Shown piece by piece: positions 1 through 5,000 of a stretch of DNA of 5,000 bases. How positions within the stretch are numbered: the first letter of the stretch is position 1; every line of letters starts with the position of its first letter. Origin of the DNA: a bacterium (GTDB lineage: Bacteria; Desulfobacterota; UBA8473); NCBI GenBank assembly GCA_009773075.1, contig WOUX01000048.1:1-5000 (forward strand), given 5' to 3'. The position numbers were made by a program, and so were the translations under genes. The notes beneath the pieces are model-generated. The model was given only the letters and a program-made list of their open reading frames with translations, had not been told where the DNA came from and did no database searches.

Positions 1-718
1 TCTCAACCCTCAAAGCCTCTCCATTACCATAATAATTATCATAGAGATATCTTATCCCTGCAGAAATTCTCTCTTTTTCATTGTCAGGCACAAAGGGAAT
101 GAGCCTTCCTTCTAGTTCACCCAAGGTCCAACCGAAAACATGGGTAAATGCAGGGTTCAGATATTGTGGATATCCCTGGGTGTCATATACCACAATAGGA
201 TCAGCACTTGCCTCAAAAATCGCTCTTAGCCTTTCCTCGCTCTCTCGCAGGGCATGTTCTGCCTTTTTATGTTCAGTGATGTCATATTGAATGGCAATTG
301 TTCCCACCGGAATTCCTTCAAAATTCCGGTAAACTGATCCGCCCATTCTGACATAACGAATATCCCCTTTCTTTGTATATCTTGTGGTTTCTATGCCTGA
401 AAAACCCTCCCCAGACAAAAGTTTATCTATAGCCATTTTGGTCTCAGGCCAACTCTCATCAGGGACAAAGTTATTCATTTTCTTTCCCACACATTCTTCC
501 AGTGTCCAACCGTAAGCACTTGTAAAAGCAGGATTAAAGTAGACAAGGTTGCCTTCCATATCGTAAACTACAATGGGGGCAGGACTTGATTCTAAAACTG
601 TACGGTATTTCTCTTCGCTCTCTCTCAGCGCATCTTCAGCCTGTTTGAGCTTAATAGCTTCTATCTTTAACTCCTTAACCCTTTGTTCCAATTCTTCATA
701 GGTTGGTTTTTTAAGCAT
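1..718 (-). CDS. Tandem PAS-domain signalling protein, N-terminal part (probable sensor histidine kinase or diguanylate cyclase; runs off left edge)
   Basis: Reading the minus strand from the ATG at 718-716 gives 239 uninterrupted codons to the window edge, so the C-terminus is missing. Residues 1-37 form a charged coiled-coil leader (MLKKPTYEELEQRVKEL...). Two PAS domains follow, at about 38-150 and 160-239+. Each starts with an ALRESEE linker helix and an E-x-S-x-x-PIVVYD strand, then a Y-x-NPAFT...GWTL core. A PAC-like segment (GIPVGTIAIQYDITEHKKAE, about 136-155) closes PAS1. PAS domains sense ligands, redox state or light, or mediate dimerisation; no haem, flavin or other cofactor can be assigned here. 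No membrane segment is visible, so this part is probably cytoplasmic. The output module lies beyond position 1. In this family it is most often a HisKA/HATPase kinase, less often GGDEF, so the type is inference. The start is supported by GGAGGGTG at 731-724, six bases upstream. The gene is divergent from the zapB-zapA operon and probably functionally unrelated to it. Confidence 0.9.
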   Translation of the reverse strand, partial: MLKKPTYEELEQRVKELKIEAIKLKQAEDALRESEEKYRTVLESSPAPIVVYDMEGNLVYFNPAFTSAYGWTLEECVGKKMNNFVPDESWPETKMAIDKLLSGEGFSGIETTRYTKKGDIRYVRMGGSVYRNFEGIPVGTIAIQYDITEHKKAEHALRESEERLRAIFEASADPIVVYDTQGYPQYLNPAFTHVFGWTLGELEGRLIPFVPDNEKERISAGIRYLYDNYYGNGEALRVE

Positions 719-750
719 CAGATCACCCTCCGATTAACTAAAAAATTATT

Positions 751-779
751 ATTTTATCTCAACACTATTAAAACCTCAA
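751..779 (-). promoter_or_regulatory. Predicted sigma70-type promoter of the PAS-domain gene
   Basis: On the minus strand, TTGAGG (779-774, 4 of 6 matches to the -35 consensus) and TAAAAT (756-751, 5 of 6) are separated by exactly 17 bases. The predicted transcription start near 744 gives a leader of about 26 nt that includes the Shine-Dalgarno sequence. The call rests on consensus matches alone in AT-rich DNA. Confidence 0.5.
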
Positions 780-828
780 TCACTTTTTCCGTACATACTG
801 TTATTAATAGGGAAGATTAAGAAAATCC

Positions 829-857
829 TTGACTTTTTTTAGAAAAATTTATAAATT
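829..857 (+). promoter_or_regulatory. Predicted sigma70-type promoter of the zapB-zapA operon
   Basis: TTGACT (829-834, 5 of 6) and TAAATT (852-857, 4 of 6) are 17 bases apart. An alternative -10, TATAAA at 850-855, matches better (5 of 6) but has a 15-base spacer. The spacer is a run of T then A residues. The predicted start is near 864, about 57 nt before the first gene. The strong -35 and its place directly upstream of the first + strand gene support the call. Confidence 0.55.
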
Positions 858-862
858 AGAGG

Positions 863-888
863 CTATCTTTAATAATAATCAGAGATAG
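863..888 (+). promoter_or_regulatory. Stem-loop at the predicted 5' end of the zapB-zapA mRNA
   Basis: Bases 863-870 (CTATCTTT) pair with 881-888 (AGAGATAG) as an 8-bp stem containing one G-U pair, closing a 10-base AT-rich loop. It begins at the predicted transcription start. It has no U-tract after it, so it is not a terminator. A role in 5'-end protection of the mRNA is possible but unproven, and the stem is mostly AU. Confidence 0.3.
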
Positions 889-920
889 GTTCCTAATCAA
901 AAACTGTTGAAGGGATAAGT

Positions 921-1142
921 ATGGTAGATCTAAGTAGCTTTGAACAATTGGAAGGCAGAATTGATAAACTAATCAAACAAAGCACCTTTTTAAAAGAACA
1001 AAATAAGATTTTGTTAGAAAATCTGAATCAAAAGGATCAGGACATACAGAAATTAACCGACAATATAGAGGATCTGCACAAGGAAAGGACATTAGTGTTT
1101 AACAAGGTTGTTGATCTAATTGACAAACTAGAGGATATATAG
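921..1142 (+). CDS. zapB: ZapB-like small coiled-coil cell-division protein
   Basis: This 73-residue, highly charged protein is almost entirely helical. Hydrophobic residues at heptad spacing run through FEQLEGRIDKLIKQ, LKEQNKILLENL and IEDLHKER to the C-terminal KVVDLIDKLEDI, so a continuous coiled coil is expected. There is no signal peptide or membrane segment. Short coiled-coil proteins of this form directly upstream of zapA are commonly annotated as ZapB, the Z-ring-associated factor that bridges ZapA-FtsZ to the chromosome terminus region in Escherichia coli. The assignment rests on size, coiled-coil character and position, because ZapB sequences diverge widely. The ATG at 921 has GAAGGG (909-914) six bases upstream. 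The gene ends 25 bases before zapA, so the two are very likely co-transcribed from the promoter at 829-857. It could instead be an unrelated coiled-coil protein, but the neighbour makes a division role the best reading. Confidence 0.75.
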   Translation: MVDLSSFEQLEGRIDKLIKQSTFLKEQNKILLENLNQKDQDIQKLTDNIEDLHKERTLVFNKVVDLIDKLEDI

Positions 1143-1167
1143 TTATCGGTTTAACGAGAGAGGAGCT

Positions 1168-1476
1168 TTGAAAAAAAATATAGATATTGAGATACTCGGC
1201 CATAAATATACGATTAAAAGCAATGAAGATGATGATTTTGTTTATAACATAGTAGATTATTTAAACAAAAAAATAGAGGAGGTATTAAGAACCACCACAA
1301 CTGTTGACACCCTTAATGCAATCGTCGTAGTGGCTTTAAATATTACCAGCGATTTCTTCCGGATAAAAAATGAAGGGGGAGAGCTTAGGCAGCAGATTGA
1401 AGACAAATCGAGACATTTGATTAGGTTAATTGACTCCTATGTTGACAATGAAGGGAACATTTTAAGTAATAATTAA
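1168..1476 (+). CDS. zapA: Cell division protein ZapA
   Basis: The 102-residue product has the ZapA pattern. An N-terminal beta region (KKNIDIEILGHKYTIKSNED) is followed by a helical region (VYNIVDYLNKKIEEVL). A long amphipathic C-terminal helix then forms a coiled coil (TLNAIVVVALNITSDFFRIKNEGGELRQQIEDK). ZapA tetramers bind and cross-link FtsZ protofilaments at the cytoplasmic face of the division site, and the length is normal for the family. The start is TTG at 1168. It is preferred because the family begins with a short lysine-rich stretch before the I-E-I-L-G strand, no ATG is available nearby, and a purine-rich site (GAGAGAGGAG, 1156-1165) lies just upstream. That site is rather close to the start, so translation may be modest. 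The gene is 25 bases after the zapB-like gene and is followed within 10 bases by 6S RNA, a neighbourhood well known in proteobacteria. Its last codons overlap a candidate 6S RNA promoter. Confidence 0.93.
   Translation: MKKNIDIEILGHKYTIKSNEDDDFVYNIVDYLNKKIEEVLRTTTTVDTLNAIVVVALNITSDFFRIKNEGGELRQQIEDKSRHLIRLIDSYVDNEGNILSNN
1442..1473 (+). promoter_or_regulatory. Candidate 6S RNA promoter inside the 3' end of zapA
   Basis: A perfect TTGACA (1442-1447) lies in the zapA coding sequence, and TAATAAT (1467-1473) overlaps the zapA stop codon. The spacer is 19-20 bases depending on the -10 hexamer chosen (TAATAA or AATAAT), longer than ideal. The predicted start near 1480 falls at the 5' edge of the folded 6S RNA. 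Position supports it; the spacing weakens it. Confidence 0.45.
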
Positions 1477-1483
1477 AACCCAA

Positions 1484-1665
1484 TTCCCCCTGCTATGTTC
1501 GTGATAAACATATAATTTTGAGCCAACATATCTAAAAAGGGAACCGTCTCTTATTGTAGCAGGCATGCCCTCTTGAAGGGACGTCTAAAGCAGTAATATG
1601 GTGACCACCTAGTAACACAGGGTTCAAAATAAACTGTTTACACGGCATTACGTGGGGGGCATTAA
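1484..1665 (+). ncRNA. ssrS: 6S RNA (RNA polymerase-binding regulatory RNA)
   Basis: About 182 nt immediately after zapA match the 6S RNA pattern. 5' elements include TGTTCGTGA (about 1496-1504), GAGCCAACAT (1520-1529) and a GGGAACC segment. There is an apical hairpin (CCCT 1568-1571 with AGGG 1577-1580) and a GGTGACCACCTAGT stretch at 1600-1613. The conserved 3' block GGGTTCAAAATAAACTGTTT starts at about 1620 and leads to ACGGCATTACG. The ends pair: CCCCCTGC (1486-1493) with GTGGGGGG (1652-1659), giving the closing stem of the long rod-like structure. 6S RNA mimics an open promoter and sequesters the housekeeping-sigma RNA polymerase holoenzyme, chiefly in stationary phase, and is released through product-RNA synthesis. 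The ends are approximate. It is probably transcribed from the promoter at 1442-1473, or processed from zapA read-through. Recognition is from memory of 6S families; an Rfam RF00013 covariance search would settle it. Confidence 0.9.
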
Positions 1666-2184
1666 GTGCTTTCTCGTTTTTGCTAAAAGTTTAATTTTAA
1701 AGTCAGGAGATATTTTTAGGATAGGGGGAACGGAGTTAACTTAGTGATAATAATAGAATAAGAGTTGGATAATACAGGTGAAAAGATAGCGTTTTAAAGA
1801 CTTGAAGAGAATATGATTCATTTTACAATAACACCATATAACTAACACGGATTGAACAACTAAAGGAAATTATCATTTTAGGTCGATTAAATGACTGTAC
1901 AAATAAAGTTTTTGTGGTTAGACAGTTATACAATAGAGGATGCCTTTTATGGTTGTCTATCGGTCTTGCAATACCTGAAAAGTTGCAACAATTATGAGTT
2001 ATATGGGCTAGATATTTAAACTTAAAAACTTTTCAAGCGATTCGAATTAGTCTTCCGTTTCACCTATCATTAATCCTTCCAACCCCTGCTTTCATCAAAT
2101 ATCGAAATCATTGGCTAAGTTCTAAAACTGGATAATTATCTCCTGTTAGAAGCTTTTTTAATAAGTTAACCATATAGGAGGGAG
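1666..2184 (+). other. Long gene-poor intergenic region between 6S RNA and rny
   Basis: No intact gene is visible on either strand in about 520 bases. The sequence is AT-rich, with stops in all frames apart from one coding-like open stretch at 1842-1994. The 3' end presumably contains the rny leader and promoter, but the only hexamers I could pair (TTGGCT at 2111 with GATAAT at 2131) have a 14-base spacer, so no promoter is called. I see no strong hairpin with a U-tract, no tandem repeat and no insertion-sequence ends. In related genomes, as I recall, a 5-formyltetrahydrofolate cyclo-ligase gene can follow 6S RNA; no recognisable trace of it is present here. Confidence 0.6.
1842..1997 (+). 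pseudogene. Possible fossil coding fragment (51 open codons, no start codon)
   Basis: Between the in-frame stops TAA (1839-1841) and TGA (1995-1997) lie 51 open codons. Their translation looks protein-like: LTRIEQLKEIIILGRLNDC near the start, then VFVVRQLYNRG, then WLSIGLAIPEKLQQL. It contains no ATG and has no Shine-Dalgarno site before it, so it is not an intact gene. I do not recognise the family. It may be a remnant of a decayed gene or chance openness in AT-rich DNA. Confidence 0.2.
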
Positions 2185-2187
2185 GTG
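2176..2187 (+). promoter_or_regulatory. Extended Shine-Dalgarno sequence that decides the rny start
   Basis: AGGAGGGAGGTG contains two overlapping Shine-Dalgarno cores. The second, GGAGGTG (2181-2187), is a perfect complement of the 16S rRNA 3' end and lies nine bases before TTG at 2197. A GTG at 2185 is embedded in the site itself and would be only three bases from the first core, so it is the poorer start. Confidence 0.65.
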
Positions 2188-2196
2188 TTATATAAA

Positions 2197-3762
2197 TTGG
2201 GAATATCTACCGAACTGTTTATATACTTTTTGCTAACTTTGGGCATTGGTGCTTTGATCGGTTTTATCCTTAGCAAAAGGTTTACCGAAGGTAGGATAAA
2301 ACTTGCAGAAAATACTGTAAAGAAGATAGCTGACGATGCTAAAAAAGAGGCTGAAAACATTAAAAAGGAGGCTATGCTCCAAGCTAAAGATTACCTTTTC
2401 CAAGCAAAGACAGAATTTGAAAAGGAAACCAAGGAAAGAAAGACTGAACTACAAAAGCTAGAGAGAAGATTCTTACAAAAAGAAGAACACCTTGATAAAA
2501 AAGTAAACTTACTTGACCAGAAAGAGATTAGTATCTCTAAAAGGGAAAGGAATCTGGTTCAACTAGAAAAAGAAATCTCGGAAAAGGAAAGAAAATATAG
2601 TGCGTTAGTAAAAGAGCAAATGGAACAACTGGAAAAAATAGCTGAGATGTCATCTGAAAATGCCAAAAAAAGTTTAATGGAGCTGATGGAAAATGATGCC
2701 AAGCATGAAGCAGCCAAAAAGATTAAGAAAATTGAGGATGAAACCAGAGAAATGGCAGACAAGATAGCAAAAGACATAATTTCACTATCAATTGAAAGAT
2801 ATGCTGCTGATTGTGTTACTGAAAAGACGGTTTCTGTGGTGAGCCTTCCAAATGATGAGATGAAAGGACGAATAATAGGAAGAGAGGGAAGAAATATTCG
2901 TGCGATTGAGGCAGCTACCGGGGTTGACTTAATCATTGATGATACCCCTGAGGCAGTTATCCTCTCAGGCCATAACCCCATAAGACGGGAAATAGCCAAA
3001 ACCTCTTTGGAAAGACTTATAAACAATGGAAGGATTCATCCTGCCAGAATAGAAGAGATTGTTGGAAAAGTTCAAGCAGAAATGGAGGTAACCCTTCGTG
3101 AAGCAGGAGAACAAGCTGCTTTCGATGTTGGAGTACATGGCATTCACTCCGAATTAATAAAACTTATAGGGAAGCTTAAATTTCGAACCAGCTTTGCTCA
3201 AAACGTATTTCAACATTCCTTAGAAGTGGCATTTATTTGTGGTATACTTGCATCTGAATTGAAAGTGGGGGTTAAGCAAGCAAAGAGAGCCGGGCTTCTT
3301 CACGACATTGGTAAAGCGGTAGATCATGAAGTAGAAGGGTCTCATGCAATTATTGGTGCTAATTTAGCAAAGAAATATGGAGAGTCTCCAGAGATTATAC
3401 ATGCCATATCAGCCCACCACAATGATGAATCTCCTCAATCTGTTTTAGCCGTTTTAATACAGGCAGCAGACACTCTATCTGCCGCTAGACCAGGTGCCCG
3501 AAGAGAAATGTTAGAGACTTATGTTAAACGTCTCGAAGACTTGGAAGGAATAGCAAATTCCTTCCCAGGAGTCAGCAAATCATATGCAGTCCAAGCTGGA
3601 AGAGAGCTGAGAGTCATTGTAGAAAGCTTGGCAATATCAGATGAAGACTCAATTATGACAGCCAGGGATATAGCAAAAAAGATAGAGGAGGAATTGAGTT
3701 ATCCGGGCCAGATTAAAATTACGGTTATCAGAGAAACCAGAGCCATTGAATATGCAAAATAA
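2197..3762 (+). CDS. rny: Ribonuclease Y (membrane-anchored endoribonuclease)
   Basis: RNase Y makes the initiating endonucleolytic cuts in mRNA decay and processing, preferring 5'-monophosphorylated substrates, at the inner face of the membrane. With the TTG start the protein has 521 residues, normal for the family. A membrane anchor covers about residues 7-26 (LFIYFLLTLGIGALIGFIL). A long, Lys/Glu-rich coiled coil runs from about 30 to 200. The KH RNA-binding domain starts near 210, with GRIIGREG at 224-231 giving the GxxG loop. The HD domain supplies the expected metal ligands: H340 (FQHSLE), H369-D370 (LLHDIGKA), H402/H407 (HAISAHH) and D425 (QAADTLSAARPGARRE). All key residues are present. 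An upstream GTG at 2185 would add four residues but overlaps the Shine-Dalgarno sequence, so TTG is preferred. The stop is 14 bases before the ymdB-like gene, suggesting an operon. The leader lies in a long gene-poor gap, so its promoter is uncertain. Confidence 0.95.
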   Translation: MGISTELFIYFLLTLGIGALIGFILSKRFTEGRIKLAENTVKKIADDAKKEAENIKKEAMLQAKDYLFQAKTEFEKETKERKTELQKLERRFLQKEEHLDKKVNLLDQKEISISKRERNLVQLEKEISEKERKYSALVKEQMEQLEKIAEMSSENAKKSLMELMENDAKHEAAKKIKKIEDETREMADKIAKDIISLSIERYAADCVTEKTVSVVSLPNDEMKGRIIGREGRNIRAIEAATGVDLIIDDTPEAVILSGHNPIRREIAKTSLERLINNGRIHPARIEEIVGKVQAEMEVTLREAGEQAAFDVGVHGIHSELIKLIGKLKFRTSFAQNVFQHSLEVAFICGILASELKVGVKQAKRAGLLHDIGKAVDHEVEGSHAIIGANLAKKYGESPEIIHAISAHHNDESPQSVLAVLIQAADTLSAARPGARREMLETYVKRLEDLEGIANSFPGVSKSYAVQAGRELRVIVESLAISDEDSIMTARDIAKKIEEELSYPGQIKITVIRETRAIEYAK

Positions 3763-3776
3763 GGGGGAGGAGTTTT

Positions 3777-4562
3777 TTGAGAGTTTTGTTTATTGGAGAT
3801 ATAGTTGGTAAACCAGGCAGACGAGCTATTTTCGAGCTTTTAAATAATATCAAAGATTCCTACAAGGTCGACCTGGTTATTGCTAATGCAGAGAACGCAT
3901 CGGGAGGGTTCGGTGTTACTCTGAAGATTATTAGGGAATTACTGGACAATGGTATAGATTTATTAACTTCAGGCAACCACATCTGGGACAAAAAGGAGAT
4001 TGTTGAGTGGTTCAATGAGGAAAAATACTTGCTGCGTCCAGCTAATTACCCTGCGGAAAATCCTGGTAATGGTAGTGCCGTTCTTAAGACACCTCTCGGA
4101 GAAAATATAGGAGTTTTAAACGTGCTGGGCAGGGTATTTATGAATACTGTAGACTGCCCTTTTAAAATTGCTATAGAGGAGGTCAACAAATTAAAAGAGA
4201 AAACCAACGTCATCGTTCTAGACATTCACGCCGAGGCTACCTCTGAAAAAATAGCAATGGGCTGGTTTCTCGATGGAAAAGTAAGTGCTGTTATTGGAAC
4301 ACATACCCATATCCAAACAGCAGACGAAAGAATTCTGCCAAAAGGAACTGCATATATTACCGATGTAGGTATGACAGGTGCTATGGATTCGGTAATAGGT
4401 ATAGAAAAGGAAATTGTTATAGAACGTTTTTTAACCCAAAGACCTCAAAGATTTAAAGTAGCAAAAAGAGATATACAACTCAATGCTGTATTAATAGATA
4501 TTGACTCACAAACTGGCAAAAGCAACAGCATTAAAAGATTAAAAATGGATTTAAATGTTTAA
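3777..4562 (+). CDS. ymdB: YmdB-family metallophosphoesterase (TIGR00282)
   Basis: The 261-residue protein belongs to the calcineurin-like family whose Bacillus subtilis member YmdB is a cyclic-nucleotide (2',3'-cAMP) phosphodiesterase affecting biofilm and motility choice and global RNA levels. The binuclear metal site can be read directly: D8 (FIGDIVGKPG), E39-N40 (ANAENASGG), N67-H68 (TSGNHIWD), H151 (LDIHAEATSEK), and H176 and H178 (GTHTHIQTADERILP). The C-terminal DVGMTGAMDSVIG motif is also typical. Length and motif spacing match the family, so the enzyme should be active. No signal peptide is present, so it is cytoplasmic. The start is TTG at 3777, because RVLFIGD must follow directly and GGGGGAGG (3763-3770) lies six bases upstream. 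It sits between rny and tyrS, an arrangement seen in several phyla, where pairing with RNase Y hints at a shared role in RNA metabolism. The substrate in this organism is inferred from the family only. Confidence 0.93.
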   Translation: MRVLFIGDIVGKPGRRAIFELLNNIKDSYKVDLVIANAENASGGFGVTLKIIRELLDNGIDLLTSGNHIWDKKEIVEWFNEEKYLLRPANYPAENPGNGSAVLKTPLGENIGVLNVLGRVFMNTVDCPFKIAIEEVNKLKEKTNVIVLDIHAEATSEKIAMGWFLDGKVSAVIGTHTHIQTADERILPKGTAYITDVGMTGAMDSVIGIEKEIVIERFLTQRPQRFKVAKRDIQLNAVLIDIDSQTGKSNSIKRLKMDLNV

Positions 4563-4574
4563 AAAGGTATTAAG

Positions 4575-5000
4575 ATGAATGTAGAACAACAATTGGAGAT
4601 CATAAAAAGAGGAACAGTGGAAGTACTCATTGAAGATGAATTGGTAAAGAAACTTCGTGATTCTGAAAAAAATAGAACCCCCCTTAGGATAAAGGCTGGT
4701 TTTGACCCCACTGCTCCTGACCTTCATTTAGGCCATACTGTACTTATTCAGAAACTCAAACAGTTTCAAGACCTGGGGCATCATGTCATGTTTTTAATTG
4801 GAGATTTTACGGGAATGATTGGTGATCCCTCAGGAAAATCTGAGACTAGAAAAGCCCTGTCTAAAAAGGATATTCTTATAAATGCTAAAACTTATCAAAG
4901 ACAAATATTTAAGATACTTGATCCACAAAAGACTCAAATCGTTTATAACAGTCAGTGGATGGAGAAAATGGATGGAGCTGAATTAATAAAACTATGTGCC
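4575..5000 (+). CDS. tyrS: Tyrosyl-tRNA synthetase, N-terminal part (runs off right edge)
   Basis: The ATG at 4575 opens 142 codons that reach the window edge without a stop; a full TyrRS is usually about 400-420 residues, so roughly two thirds is missing. The enzyme charges tRNA-Tyr with tyrosine using ATP in the cytoplasm. The class I signature is clear: the HIGH motif appears as HLGH at residues 51-54 within KAGFDPTAPDLHLGHTVLI, followed by FLIGDFTGMIGDPSGKSETR, characteristic of TyrRS. The N-terminus (VEQQLEIIKRGTVEVL) resembles the bacterial TyrRS subgroup that has this extended leader helix, distinct from the E. coli-type enzyme. The KMSKS motif and C-terminal S4 domain are expected beyond the window. 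The start is 12 bases after the ymdB stop with a modest Shine-Dalgarno site (AAAGG, 4563-4567), so it is probably translated from the rny-ymdB transcript. No T-box or separate promoter is visible upstream. Confidence 0.95.
   Translation, partial: MNVEQQLEIIKRGTVEVLIEDELVKKLRDSEKNRTPLRIKAGFDPTAPDLHLGHTVLIQKLKQFQDLGHHVMFLIGDFTGMIGDPSGKSETRKALSKKDILINAKTYQRQIFKILDPQKTQIVYNSQWMEKMDGAELIKLCA

Noticed and set aside
81..290. 69-codon + strand open frame
   Set aside because: It lies antisense to the clear PAS coding sequence and has no ribosome site or recognisable protein pattern.
765..810. Inverted repeat CTATTAA (765-771) and TTAATAG (804-810) between the divergent promoters
   Set aside because: Seven AT-only-like base pairs 32 bases apart are expected by chance in this composition; too weak to call an operator.
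1659..1685. Possible terminator after 6S RNA (GCAT/GTGC hairpin followed by T-rich sequence)
   Set aside because: The stem is only four pairs with a G-U, overlaps the closing stem of 6S RNA, and the T-run is interrupted, so no terminator is called.
2040..2047. Palindrome ATTCGAAT
   Set aside because: A single 8-base palindrome without a partner site or positional context is not informative.
2111..2136. Possible rny promoter, TTGGCT (2111) with GATAAT (2131)
   Set aside because: The spacer is 14 bases, well short of 16-18, and no better -35 pairs with this -10.
2166..3147. Minus-strand open frames (2166-2360, 2559-3026, 2965-3147) opposite rny
   Set aside because: They are shadows of the rny coding strand; their Ser/Phe/Ile-rich translations are the antisense of the Lys/Glu-rich coiled coil and the KH region.

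Overview
The window is AT-rich bacterial DNA. It carries a conserved housekeeping block on the + strand: a ZapB-like coiled-coil gene, zapA, 6S RNA (ssrS), rny, a YmdB-type phosphodiesterase and tyrS. A divergent PAS-domain signalling gene lies at the left edge. From memory, this gene order and the look of the 6S RNA fit the former Deltaproteobacteria (Desulfobacterota and relatives). The PAS protein begins with a coiled-coil leader of the KPTYEELEQRVKEL type, which is also common in sensor proteins of that group. The lineage is inferred from context and no search was run.

Layout. Positions 1-718 (- strand) hold the N-terminal 239 codons of a protein with two tandem PAS domains; its output domain lies outside the window. 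Positions 719-920 are a divergent promoter region with a sigma70-like promoter on each strand. Positions 921-1476 hold the zapB-like gene and zapA, a cell-division pair that should act on FtsZ. Positions 1484-1665 hold 6S RNA, probably made from its own promoter inside the end of zapA. Positions 1666-2184 are about 520 bp with no intact gene; the only coding-like signal is a 51-codon open stretch without a normal start codon. Positions 2197-4562 hold rny (RNase Y) and a ymdB-like phosphodiesterase, spaced 14 nt apart. The tyrosyl-tRNA synthetase gene starts 12 nt after that and runs off the right edge.

How the genes work together. The right half reads as an operon for RNA turnover and translation: RNase Y (membrane-anchored endoribonuclease), a YmdB-family metallophosphoesterase and TyrRS. 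The left half is a division module followed by the RNA polymerase regulator 6S RNA. Three consecutive protein genes (zapA, rny, ymdB) appear to use non-ATG starts, each with a purine-rich Shine-Dalgarno sequence. I found no mobile element, CRISPR array or plainly novel system. The most unusual points are the promoter apparently embedded in zapA, the long gene-poor gap before rny, and a hairpin at the very 5' end of the zapB-zapA transcript.
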